This document shows, piece after piece, positions 46,700 through 55,057 of a stretch of DNA of 64,000 bases (position 1 is the first letter of the stretch; the number at the start of each line of letters is the position of its first letter). The notes beneath the pieces were generated by a model. The model was not told the DNA's origin. It was given only the letters and a program-made list of their open reading frames with translations, and did no database searches. The DNA is from Rhodococcus rhodochrous. Lineage in GTDB: Bacteria > Actinomycetota > Actinomycetes > Mycobacteriales > Mycobacteriaceae. The stretch lies in assembly GCF_900187265.1 (NCBI RefSeq), contig NZ_LT906450.1, positions 3,587,444 through 3,651,443 on the forward strand, read 5' to 3'. A program made the position numbers and the translations under genes.

Positions 46700-47845
46700 G
46701 TGCCGATCGACACCTTCATCGCCGGCAACCCCACCGACATCCGACGGGTCGAGGACTGGATTCGCACGACGCTGGGCACCACGATCGGGAACGTCGCCGA
46801 CGCCGCGGCCCGGGCGCGTCGCATCGCCGACGACGCCTGGGACGGCGACGCTTCCGAGACCTACCTCGACAGGTCGAGCGAACACGTCCACGCCATCGAC
46901 GATTTCCACGAGCGGACATCGAGGACCGCCGATGTCTTCGCGGGCCTGGCGGGCGAACTGTCGCGCGCCCTGTCCGACATGGCCGACATCCGCGCTCGCG
47001 CCGCGGCCGCGGGACTGCCGGTGGTGTGCAACACGATCAGCGATCCTCCCCCGGGTGACGACGAAGCCGCTTTCCGAAGGACCTCGGCGTATCAAGAAGC
47101 GAGCGCAGCCGCCGAGGCGGTGCACGCTCGATGGTCGGTCGCAATCGCAACTGCCGTGAACACCTGGATCGGACACGTGTGGTCCGCGACTTTTCTGACA
47201 ACCACCGGGTTCGACTCCGCCGACCTGTACCGGAGTGGTCGGGTGAAGGCATTGCTCGAGCTTCGGGAGAGTCTTCGTAACGCAGCACTCCTGTCGATGG
47301 AACGATTTCTCGCACTGCCGGACGGCACACCCTACGGTGAACTGCGACGTCTGTTCGATATCGCTCAGCATCCGCTTCAAGACCTCGCCGACACAGGCAG
47401 ACACCTCGACGACGCGGTACCGCTGTCCCGAACTGCCGCCAGAGTCGCAGGGGCCGCAAACGCTCTCGGTTTCGTCGCCGGCGTCGGGCTGGACTTTTTC
47501 GCCGGCGGCGAGTCGCTCGAACAGGCTGTGGCCTCCAACAGCGCGGGTCTGATGGCATCGATGACGACCGGCGCCGCGGTAGGAGCCGCAGTCGGATCGG
47601 TCGTTCCCATTGCCGGCACCGCTGTCGGCACTGTGATCGGTGTGCTGGCGGGAACCGCCGGCGGAATCTTCACATCCGGCATGGTCGACCACATCTACGA
47701 GTCGGGCACGAGCTCCGCCTTGGGAACGGTCATGGCCGGGGTGAACGAACTCGGAGGTGCAGCAGACGCTACGGCGGATCTCCTCGACGCGACCGTCGGT
47801 GGAGTGACGCGACTGGGACGAGGAGTTCTCGATGCAGTTTTCTGA
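46700..47845 (+). CDS. Large WxG-domain protein, candidate type VII effector
   Basis: A 381-residue protein. The N-terminal about 100 residues are helical with a WDG turn (47-49, in AWDGDASETYLDR) as in WXG100 proteins. The middle (about 120-270) has no known domain. Residues about 280-328 form a Gly/Ala-rich hydrophobic glycine-zipper segment (GAAVGAAVGSVVPIAGTAVG). No catalytic toxin domain is recognisable. GTG at 46700 has GGAG five bases upstream; GTG at 46694, overlapping the previous stop as GTGA, is an alternative. It overlaps the next gene by 14 bases. Its local composition looks lower in GC than its neighbours. Confidence 0.7.
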   Translation: MPIDTFIAGNPTDIRRVEDWIRTTLGTTIGNVADAAARARRIADDAWDGDASETYLDRSSEHVHAIDDFHERTSRTADVFAGLAGELSRALSDMADIRARAAAAGLPVVCNTISDPPPGDDEAAFRRTSAYQEASAAAEAVHARWSVAIATAVNTWIGHVWSATFLTTTGFDSADLYRSGRVKALLELRESLRNAALLSMERFLALPDGTPYGELRRLFDIAQHPLQDLADTGRHLDDAVPLSRTAARVAGAANALGFVAGVGLDFFAGGESLEQAVASNSAGLMASMTTGAAVGAAVGSVVPIAGTAVGTVIGVLAGTAGGIFTSGMVDHIYESGTSSALGTVMAGVNELGGAADATADLLDATVGGVTRLGRGVLDAVF

Positions 47846-48767
47846 CGGTTCCGACCTCCGCACCTACGGAAATCCGCGGGCACTGTACGTCATCGTGTTC
47901 ACAGCCGTCGTCGGCCTGTTGTTCCCCGCACTTCTCGTCGGCGTCTTCGTCGAACAGGCAACAGCAGGAATGCCACTCGAAGCACCCACCGGCACGACCT
48001 TCCTGTTGGCTCTGGGGGCAACGGTTCTGGTGTATCCGGTGATCGGTTTCCTCATGTACAGCCCACGCACCCGAGCGGAGCACATCGTCGCGGAAACCGA
48101 AACCGACTTCCCGGCCTTGGTTCTGCGACAGTCACCTTCGGTCTTCTGGGCCGCTCCCGCTCAGATCGGGATGCTGACGCTGATGTTGCTCGCCGCCGTC
48201 TGGACGACCCCGAACGCCGGAGACCGGACGAGCGAGAACGTGATCATGACGATCGTCATCTGCTCGTGGCAGGTCGGTTTCTACTTCTTCGTCGCCCGGC
48301 GGACGCTGCGCCCCGGCCGGATCGCACTCTCCGTGGACGGAATCCGCTTCAGCGATCACGCCACCGACACCTGGATACCCTGGAACGCCACGGCATCCGG
48401 CGTTCAACCCGATCCCCTGTACGTCGTGCTGGTCGCCCTGCCGCAGTGGGGCGCCGTGACGAGCGCACGAGTTCCGTTGCCGTGGCGGATCATCGACGAC
48501 CGCAAGGACAGCGACCTACGTCCCTCATCCCGACGCCGCCCCGGTCATACTGCCCGCATCGACCGGCGCCGGTTCGAGATCGCACCCGAACTCCTCGACG
48601 CCGTGCTCGACCACTATCTCCGCGACCCCGACGCCCGCGCCGAACTCACCGATCCCGACGCTGTCGCACGCCGAGTCGACGAGCTGCGCTCCTACGCACC
48701 CGGACCGCGGTGGCGACGCTACGGTCCGGTCCCCGTGCCGACCCTGAGCACGCCGGCGCCGAGGTGA
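47832..48767 (+). CDS. Membrane protein next to the WxG gene, possible immunity or partner
   Basis: A 311-residue protein with about four TM helices (19-42, 55-75, 108-124 and 138-154) and a soluble C-terminal half that contains a PH-like stretch (GRIALSVDGIRFSDHATDTWIPWNA). It overlaps the WxG gene by 14 bases, so the two are made together. Function unknown; immunity factor or transport partner is inference from position. Confidence 0.68.
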   Translation: MQFSDGSDLRTYGNPRALYVIVFTAVVGLLFPALLVGVFVEQATAGMPLEAPTGTTFLLALGATVLVYPVIGFLMYSPRTRAEHIVAETETDFPALVLRQSPSVFWAAPAQIGMLTLMLLAAVWTTPNAGDRTSENVIMTIVICSWQVGFYFFVARRTLRPGRIALSVDGIRFSDHATDTWIPWNATASGVQPDPLYVVLVALPQWGAVTSARVPLPWRIIDDRKDSDLRPSSRRRPGHTARIDRRRFEIAPELLDAVLDHYLRDPDARAELTDPDAVARRVDELRSYAPGPRWRRYGPVPVPTLSTPAPR

Positions 48768-48770
48768 CGG

Positions 48771-49601
48771 TCAGGCGGTCACGTTCGAATCGACGAGCCG
48801 GGTCCGCAGGGCCTGCAGGGTGTCGTCGTCGAGACCGAGTCCGGCGGCGAAGTACTGCTCGATGGTTCCGTAGCGCGACAACGCCTCGTCGATCGCCACC
48901 TCGAGGTACTCGCGGCGCACACCGAGCAGGGGCGTGATCAGGTCCGGATCGCCGCCGAGCGATGCGAACCGGGCGAAGAAGTCGTCGAAATGCGGGAGCA
49001 GTTCGTCGTTGGTGCGGAGATAGTCGGTGAACACGGCCTCCTGGTCGGCGCCGGCGAACAGGAGCAGCGACGCCGCCGCCCACCCGGTGCGGTCCTTGCC
49101 GGCACTGCAGTGCACGAGCCCCGGAACGTCGCCGTGCGCGACGGTGTCGGCCAGGGTCCGGTACGACGCCACTGCGCTCGGAAGAGTGACGAAATCGCGG
49201 TAGCTCTGACGTAGGTAGTCGGTGGCGCGACCGTCGCCGAGTATCTGCGACACCAACTCCGGATTCGACACGAGTTGCGGCAGCGCCGCCGCGATCGATC
49301 CGCCTTCACGATCGGCGAGGACGTCGAGGCCGAGGTGCCGGGCGCCGTCGGGGACGCGATCGGGACGGGCCTGCTGCTCCTCGAGCGTGCGCAGGTCGAA
49401 GACCGTCGCGATACTCAGGGCATCGAGGGTCTCGATGTCGGTGTCGGTCAGGCGGCTGAGGTCGGTGGAGCGGAAGACCACCCCGGTGCGGACCACGCCG
49501 CCGAACGAACTACGGCAACCGCCGATGTCCCTCAGGTTGGCGAGCGACGGAATCGCGAAGGATTCGCCGCCGGTCACGGTCTCGTCCAGTGCATCGGCCA
49601 T
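48771..49601 (-). CDS. Tyrosine-type protein/lipid phosphatase (PtpB-like)
   Basis: A 276-residue phosphatase with the P-loop HCSAGKDRTGW (CX5R; Cys nucleophile, Arg eight-residue motif) and the N-terminal LRDIGGCRSS block of the PtpB/Y_phosphatase3 type. These act on phospho-Tyr/Ser/Thr or phosphoinositides; M. tuberculosis PtpB is a secreted virulence factor, but no signal peptide is visible here. ATG at 49601 has a TAGCTT box seven bases away; a TTG three codons earlier is alternative. It is convergent with the membrane gene by 3 bases. Confidence 0.87.
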   Translation of the reverse strand: MADALDETVTGGESFAIPSLANLRDIGGCRSSFGGVVRTGVVFRSTDLSRLTDTDIETLDALSIATVFDLRTLEEQQARPDRVPDGARHLGLDVLADREGGSIAAALPQLVSNPELVSQILGDGRATDYLRQSYRDFVTLPSAVASYRTLADTVAHGDVPGLVHCSAGKDRTGWAAASLLLFAGADQEAVFTDYLRTNDELLPHFDDFFARFASLGGDPDLITPLLGVRREYLEVAIDEALSRYGTIEQYFAAGLGLDDDTLQALRTRLVDSNVTA

Positions 49602-49608
49602 ATCCGAC

Positions 49609-49614
49609 AAGCTA
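49609..49614 (-). promoter_or_regulatory. -10 box TAGCTT for leaderless phosphatase gene
   Basis: TAGCTT on the minus strand, seven bases before the ATG at 49601, without a Shine-Dalgarno sequence. Confidence 0.4.
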
Positions 49615-49649
49615 CCGCCGTGCGGCCCCGAACAGGGGGACCCGCCCCG

Positions 49650-50984
49650 TCATTCGTACTGCGAGGTCACCCTGTCGAGCGCGTCGAGGGCCTCGTCGAG
49701 CTCGTGGGTGGTGACGATCAGCGGCGGCCGGAAGCGGATGCCGCGCGTGCCCGTCCCGATCACGAGGACGTGCTCGTCGCGGTACAGCCGTCGCAGCACC
49801 TCGTCGCGGATCTCCGGAGTCGGGAGATCGACCGCGCACATCAGTCCGCGTCCCCGCGGTTCGGTGACGACCGGTCGTCGCGCGGCGATCTGCTGCAACC
49901 CCGACAGCAGGTGCGCTCCGCTCAACCGGGCGCGGTCGATCAGCCTGTCGTGTTCGACGACCTCGAGGATGCGGCGGGCCCGCACCATGTCGGTGAGATT
50001 GCCGCCCCACGTCGAGTTGATCCGCGAGCTCACGGCGAACACGTTGTCGGGTACCTCGTCGATGCGTTCACCGGCCATGATCCCGCACACCTGCGTCTTC
50101 TTGCCGAAGGCGACGATGTCGGGGGTGACGCCGAGCTGCTGGTAGGCCCACGCGGTGCCGGTCGTGCCGGCACCCGTCTGCACCTCGTCGAAGATCATCA
50201 GCGCGTCGTTCTCCCGGCACAACTGTGCGATCGCCCGGAAGAACTCGGGACGGAAGTGATGGTCGCCGCCTTCCCCCTGGATCGGTTCGGCGATGAAGCA
50301 CGCGATGTCGTGGGGACGTTCGGCGAAGGCGCGGCGTGCCTGTTCGAGGGCCTTCTCCTCGGCCGCGGCGACATCGCGTCCCTCGGCGAGATAGGGCGCG
50401 TCGATCCGCGGCCAGTCGAACTTGGGGAACCGGTCGGTCTTGACCGGATCGGTGTTGGTCAGAGACAGGGTGTACCCGGTGCGGCCGTGGAAGGCCTCGG
50501 TCAGGTGCAGCACCGATCCGCCCAGGTGGGCGGGCAGACCACGGGACTCGTTGAGGCGGCTCTTCCAGTCGAACGCGACCTTGAGCGCGTTCTCCACTGC
50601 GAGCCCACCACCGTCGACGAAGAACAGGTGCGGCAGCGCCGGATCGCCGAGGACGCGCACGAAGGTCTCGACGAAGCGTGCCATGGGCACGGTGTAGATG
50701 TCGGAGTTGCTGGGCTTGTTCGCCGCGACGGCGGCGAGTTCGTGCGCTGCCTCCGGATCGGTCAGCGCCGGATGGTTCATCCCGAGCGTGGACGACGCGA
50801 AGAACCCGAACATGTCGAGCCACGTGGTTCCGTCCCGGGCGTCGACGAGGCGTACTCCGCGGGAACGGTCGAGATCGAGGACGAGGTCGAAACCGTCGGC
50901 GAGCATGTGCCGGCCGAGGATGCTGTGTACCCGGTCGGGGGCGAGGTTCTCGGCACCGTCCGGGTTTCGGAATGCAGTGCTCAT
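49650..50984 (-). CDS. lat: L-lysine 6-aminotransferase
   Basis: PLP enzyme that moves the epsilon amino group of lysine to 2-oxoglutarate, giving aminoadipate semialdehyde, which the dehydrogenase at 51553-53058 oxidises. The 444-residue class III aminotransferase has HGRTGYTL, the metal/cofactor DEVQTG and the PLP Lys in FGKKTQVCG. ATG at 50984. In M. tuberculosis the gene is strongly induced in persistence and nutrient starvation, with an Lrp regulator beside it, as here. It lies 67 bases after lrp in the same direction. Confidence 0.95.
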   Translation of the reverse strand: MSTAFRNPDGAENLAPDRVHSILGRHMLADGFDLVLDLDRSRGVRLVDARDGTTWLDMFGFFASSTLGMNHPALTDPEAAHELAAVAANKPSNSDIYTVPMARFVETFVRVLGDPALPHLFFVDGGGLAVENALKVAFDWKSRLNESRGLPAHLGGSVLHLTEAFHGRTGYTLSLTNTDPVKTDRFPKFDWPRIDAPYLAEGRDVAAAEEKALEQARRAFAERPHDIACFIAEPIQGEGGDHHFRPEFFRAIAQLCRENDALMIFDEVQTGAGTTGTAWAYQQLGVTPDIVAFGKKTQVCGIMAGERIDEVPDNVFAVSSRINSTWGGNLTDMVRARRILEVVEHDRLIDRARLSGAHLLSGLQQIAARRPVVTEPRGRGLMCAVDLPTPEIRDEVLRRLYRDEHVLVIGTGTRGIRFRPPLIVTTHELDEALDALDRVTSQYE

Positions 50985-51051
50985 GACCCCACCGTACGCG
51001 ATAATCAACGGGGCAAACCCGGTATCACAGCAACACTTACGGCGTAGATGC

Positions 51052-51516
51052 CTATCGTTCGTAAAATGTTTGCAGGACGACGGTGCTGCGGGTCGCGACG
51101 TTGGCGGTCGCACGGATCTCCTGCAGCAGCCGTTCGAGAGCGCGAGGAGACTCGACACGTACGAGGAGGATGTAGCTTTCGTCGCCCGCCACCGAGTGAC
51201 ACGATTCGATCGCGGAGATGTGCCGGAGACGGGCCGGTGCGTCGTCGGGTTGCGACGGGTCGAGAGGGGTGATCGCCACGAACGCCGACAACATCAGCCC
51301 GAGCGCTTCGGGATCGACGCGCGCACTGTATCCGCGGATCACGTTGCGCGCCTCGAGTCGGCGCACCCGCGACTGCACAGCCGAGACGGACAGTCCTGCC
51401 TTCTCGGCGAGCGCCGCGAGCGTCGCGCGACCGTCGGCGACCAGTTCGCGCAGCAGCATCCGATCGATGTCGTCCAGCGACTCCTTCGACGAGTCGTTTC
51501 TCGAGGATTCGGGCAC
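51052..51516 (-). CDS. lrpA: Lrp/AsnC-family regulator
   Basis: A 154-residue Lrp-type feast/famine regulator. The helix-turn-helix is at about 15-60 (IDRMLLRELVADGRATLAALAEKAGLSVSAVQSRVRRLEARNVIRGY) and the ligand-sensing RAM domain follows (ISAIESCHSVAGDESYILLVRVES). It probably senses an amino acid such as lysine and controls lat, as in the mycobacterial homolog. GTG at 51516. It is divergent from the dehydrogenase gene by 36 bases. Confidence 0.94.
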   Translation of the reverse strand: MPESSRNDSSKESLDDIDRMLLRELVADGRATLAALAEKAGLSVSAVQSRVRRLEARNVIRGYSARVDPEALGLMLSAFVAITPLDPSQPDDAPARLRHISAIESCHSVAGDESYILLVRVESPRALERLLQEIRATANVATRSTVVLQTFYER

Positions 51517-51552
51517 CAGCGCAGGGTATCCGAGCAGTAAAGGAGCTCACCG

Positions 51553-53058
51553 ATGAATGCGACCACCGATCTCGCCGATCGCGCGGCGACCGCTCTGAGG
51601 CAGTGCGGCGTCGACGCCCTGCCCGACGACGCGGCGCTCGCGGTGACCAGCCCGATCGACGGCAGCGTGATCGGGCACCTCCCGGTCCACTCGGCCGCCG
51701 AGGTCGACGCGACGATCACAGCGGCGGCACAGGCCTTCGAACAGTGGCGGGACATCCCCGCTCCGGTGCGCGGCCGCGTGGTGCGAAGGCTCGGCGAGCT
51801 TCTCGTCGAACACAAGTCGGATCTCGCCGAACTCGTCACTCTCGAGGCGGGAAAGATCCCGTCGGAGGCCGCAGGCGAGGTGCAGGAGATGATCGACGTC
51901 TGCGAGTTCGCCGTCGGTCTGTCGCGACAGCTCTACGGGCGGACGATGCCGTCCGAGCGACCCGGGCACCGCCTCATGGAGATCTGGCATCCGCTCGGCG
52001 TGGTGGGCGTGATCTCCGCGTTCAACTTCCCCGTGGCGGTGTGGTCGTGGAACACCGCGATCGCGCTGGTGTGCGGCGACCCGGTGGTGTGGAAGCCGTC
52101 GGAGACCACCCCACTCACCGCGCTCGCGTGCGACGCCCTGCTGCGCCGAGCTGCCGCCGAGGTCGGCGCACCCGAAGGACTCCATCACCTTCTGCTCGGC
52201 GACCACACGGTGGGTGAAGCGCTCGTCGACGACCCTCGTATCGCGCTGGTCAGTGCGACCGGCTCCACCCGGATGGGGCGGATCGTCGGGCCGCGGGTCG
52301 CGGCGCGATTCGGCCGGAGCCTGCTCGAGCTCGGCGGCAACAATGCGGCGATCGTCGCTCCGTCCGCCGATCAGGATCTCGCCGTCCGAGGCGTCGTGTT
52401 CGCCGCCGCCGGAACGGCGGGCCAGCGCTGCACGACCCTGCGCCGGCTCATCGTGCACCGGTCGATCGCCGACGAGTTCGTCGAGCGCATCGCGAAGGCG
52501 TACTCGGGTCTGCGGGTGGGGAATCCGCTCGACGAGGGCGTCCTGGTGGGTCCGCTCATCTCCGAACGGTCCTACGAGGCGATGACCGCGGCGCTCGACC
52601 GTGCACAGACCGACGGGGGCACGCTCGTCGTCGGCGGCGAACGGGTGGAGGTCGCCGGTGGCGGCGTGTACGTCTCGCCCGCGCTGGTCCGGATGCCCGC
52701 GCAGACCGAGGTGGTGCGCGAGGAGACCTTCGCCCCGATCCTGTACGTCCTCGTCTACGACGACCTCGACGAGGCGATCGCGTTGCACAACGATGTACCG
52801 CAAGGACTCTCGTCGTCGATCTTCACACTCGACCAGCGTGAGGCCGAACTGTTCCTCGCCCGATCCGACTGCGGCATCGCCAATGTCAACATCGGCACCT
52901 CGGGTGCCGAGATCGGTGGTGCCTTCGGCGGGGAGAAGCACACCGGCGGTGGGCGCGAATCCGGATCGGATGCGTGGAAGGCGTACATGCGCCGGGCGAC
53001 GAACACCGTCAACTATTCGACGGATCTGCCACTCGCCCAAGGAGTCGAATTCGGCTGA
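51553..53058 (+). CDS. Alpha-aminoadipate semialdehyde dehydrogenase
   Basis: Oxidises aminoadipate semialdehyde to aminoadipate, the step after Lat. The 501-residue ALDH7-type enzyme has the NAD pocket AFNFPVAVWSWN, the catalytic Glu in LELGGNN and the Cys in GTAGQRCTTLRR. ATG at 51553 has AAAGGAG. Together with lat and lrp it makes a lysine-to-aminoadipate module, the same linkage as in M. tuberculosis (there called pcd). Confidence 0.93.
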   Translation: MNATTDLADRAATALRQCGVDALPDDAALAVTSPIDGSVIGHLPVHSAAEVDATITAAAQAFEQWRDIPAPVRGRVVRRLGELLVEHKSDLAELVTLEAGKIPSEAAGEVQEMIDVCEFAVGLSRQLYGRTMPSERPGHRLMEIWHPLGVVGVISAFNFPVAVWSWNTAIALVCGDPVVWKPSETTPLTALACDALLRRAAAEVGAPEGLHHLLLGDHTVGEALVDDPRIALVSATGSTRMGRIVGPRVAARFGRSLLELGGNNAAIVAPSADQDLAVRGVVFAAAGTAGQRCTTLRRLIVHRSIADEFVERIAKAYSGLRVGNPLDEGVLVGPLISERSYEAMTAALDRAQTDGGTLVVGGERVEVAGGGVYVSPALVRMPAQTEVVREETFAPILYVLVYDDLDEAIALHNDVPQGLSSSIFTLDQREAELFLARSDCGIANVNIGTSGAEIGGAFGGEKHTGGGRESGSDAWKAYMRRATNTVNYSTDLPLAQGVEFG

Positions 53059-53069
53059 TCCCGAACGAC

Positions 53070-53135
53070 GTTCGCGCGCCGGAACGAGGCTCGCCGCCCC
53101 CACAGCAGGGGCGAAGCTCGTTTCGGCGCGCGAAC
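53070..53135. terminator. Bidirectional hairpin after aldehyde dehydrogenase
   Basis: Arms at 53070-53088 and 53117-53135 pair over 18 of 19 positions, with one G-U pair; the 28-base centre has a weaker inner stem. It lies between convergent genes and probably ends both. Confidence 0.75.
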
Positions 53136-53151
53136 TCGGGGGTCCGGTCGG

Positions 53152-53409
53152 CTAATGGTTGCGCAGTGCGTCGATCAGTTCGTCCTTCTTCATGTCGGAG
53201 TAACCGGTCATGCCCAGTTCCTTCGCACGCTTCTTCAGGTCGTCGACCGTCCAGTCGTCGTAGGAGCCGGACTTGCCGCCTTTCTTCCCGACCTGTGACT
53301 TGCCCTCGTTCGCAGCCGCGTTGGAGATCCGGGCCGCCTTCTCCTTCGAGGCGCCGTCCTCGCGGAGCTCCTCGTACATCTTCTCGTTCTTGATCGACGG
53401 ATTCGGCAT
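53152..53409 (-). CDS. Small Rho-terminator-like (DUF7218) protein
   Basis: An 85-residue basic protein. The N-terminal part is KAARISNAAANEGKSQVGKKGGKSGSYDDW; the C-terminal part is a SAP/Rho-N-like helix-extended-helix (TVDDLKKRAKELGMTGYSDMKKDELIDAL). Such proteins are plasmid- or stress-associated nucleic-acid binders of unknown role. ATG at 53409 has GGAAGGAG and is preferred to an earlier in-frame codon. Confidence 0.82.
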   Translation of the reverse strand: MPNPSIKNEKMYEELREDGASKEKAARISNAAANEGKSQVGKKGGKSGSYDDWTVDDLKKRAKELGMTGYSDMKKDELIDALRNH

Positions 53410-53509
53410 CGTCTTCTCCTTCCGTGGTCCTTCCGCACGGGTACCCGACGACACTGCGCCCAATCAGAGGATATGTGGTCTGCACCACATCCTGTGGTAG
53501 ACCTTGGGC

Positions 53510-55057
53510 ATGTATCCAGGGAACTTCGTCGCCACCACGCCCGACAAACCCGCGATCATCCGCCCCGCCACCGGGGAGTCGCTGACCTATCGCGAACTCG
53601 ACGAACGCTCGATCCGGCTGGCGAAGTACCTGAGGTCCCTCGGCCTCGAGCGCGGCGATCACATCGCCCTGATCTCGAACAACGACCTGCGGGTCATGGA
53701 GGTCTACTGGGCAGCGCTGCGCTCGGGTCTCTACATCACCGTCGTCAATCGGCACCTGACCGCGGCCGAGGCCGCCTACATCGTCGACGACTGCGGCGCG
53801 AAGGCCCTCGTCGTATCTGCTCAGGCGGTCGATGCGGTCGACCTGTCCCCCGGCGCCTATCCCGGCGTCACCCACCTGTTGGTGTTCGGCGGGGCGCTGG
53901 ACGGTTTCGAGGAGTACGAGGCCGCGCTCGCCCCGTTCGACGCGGCACCGCTCGACGACCAGCCGCGCGGCCAGGACATGCTGTACTCGTCGGGCACCAC
54001 GGGCCGGCCCAAGGGCATCAAGCCGAAGCTTCCGGACGGGCAGGTCCAGGACATCCCCGACCCGTACACCGCGGTCTTCGCCCCGATGTACGGGTTCGAC
54101 GACAGCACCGTCTACCTGTGCCCCGCGCCGCTGTACCACGCTGCGCCGCTGCGTTTCTGCGGCACGATCCAGTCGGTCGGCGGCACCGTGGTCCTCATGG
54201 ACCGTTTCGATCCCGAGGAGGCACTCGCGCTCATCGACCGGTACTCGGTCACGGCGAGCCAGTGGGTGCCGACGATGTTCGTCCGGATGCTCAAGCTCCC
54301 CGAGGAGACCCGCGCGAAGTACGACGTGTCGAGCATGAAGGTCGCGATCCACGCCGCGGCACCGTGCCCGCCCGAGATCAAGCGCGCGATGATCGAATGG
54401 TGGGGACCGGTGATCAACGAGTACTACGCCTCCACCGAGGGCGCCGGTGCGACGTTCATCGACTCCGCACAGGCGCTCGCGCATCCAGGCTCGGTGGGCC
54501 GCGACGGAGGCCTGGGCACCGTCCACATCTGCGACGACCAGGGGCAGGAGCTGCCCACCGGATCGATCGGCACGGTGTGGTGGGAACGCGACGAGCGTCC
54601 GTTCGAGTACCACAACGACCCGGTGAAGACGGAACAGGCGACGCACCCCGAACATCCGACGTGGACGACCAGCGGGGACATCGGTTATCTGGACGAGGAG
54701 CGCTATCTCTACCTCACCGACCGGGCCGCGTTCACGATCATCTCGGGTGGCGTGAACATATACCCACAGGAATCCGAGAACGTCCTCACTCTGCATCCGA
54801 AGGTGTTCGACGTCGCGGTGATCGGCGTGCCGAACGAGGAGATGGGTGAGGCGGTCAAGGCCGTCGTGCAGCTCGTCGACGGGGTCGAACCGAGTCCCGA
54901 ACTCGAGCAGGAACTGCTCGCCTACGTCCGCGACCGCGTGTCGCACTTCAAGGCGCCGCGCAGCATCGACTTCTCCGACGACCTCCCGCGCACCCCCACG
55001 GGCAAACTCGTCAAGCACAAGCTCCGTGCGCGCTACGTGGAGCCGGTGCGCGGATGA
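53510..55057 (+). CDS. Acyl-CoA synthetase, AMP-binding
   Basis: A 515-residue acyl-CoA ligase that activates a carboxylic acid with ATP and CoA. The P-loop motif is SSGTTGRPKGIKPK (about residues 160-173), and later motifs are YYASTEGAG, TSGDIGYLD and the C-terminal Lys of RTPTGKLVK. Substrate not assignable. ATG at 53510 is used. Its end overlaps the FAD-oxidase start as ATGA, so the two work together, perhaps in the catabolism of a hydroxy or aromatic acid. Confidence 0.88.
   Translation: MYPGNFVATTPDKPAIIRPATGESLTYRELDERSIRLAKYLRSLGLERGDHIALISNNDLRVMEVYWAALRSGLYITVVNRHLTAAEAAYIVDDCGAKALVVSAQAVDAVDLSPGAYPGVTHLLVFGGALDGFEEYEAALAPFDAAPLDDQPRGQDMLYSSGTTGRPKGIKPKLPDGQVQDIPDPYTAVFAPMYGFDDSTVYLCPAPLYHAAPLRFCGTIQSVGGTVVLMDRFDPEEALALIDRYSVTASQWVPTMFVRMLKLPEETRAKYDVSSMKVAIHAAAPCPPEIKRAMIEWWGPVINEYYASTEGAGATFIDSAQALAHPGSVGRDGGLGTVHICDDQGQELPTGSIGTVWWERDERPFEYHNDPVKTEQATHPEHPTWTTSGDIGYLDEERYLYLTDRAAFTIISGGVNIYPQESENVLTLHPKVFDVAVIGVPNEEMGEAVKAVVQLVDGVEPSPELEQELLAYVRDRVSHFKAPRSIDFSDDLPRTPTGKLVKHKLRARYVEPVRG

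Noticed and set aside
49275-51047. Plus-strand open frame of 590 codons
   Set aside because: It is antisense to lat and the phosphatase, both with clear catalytic motifs.
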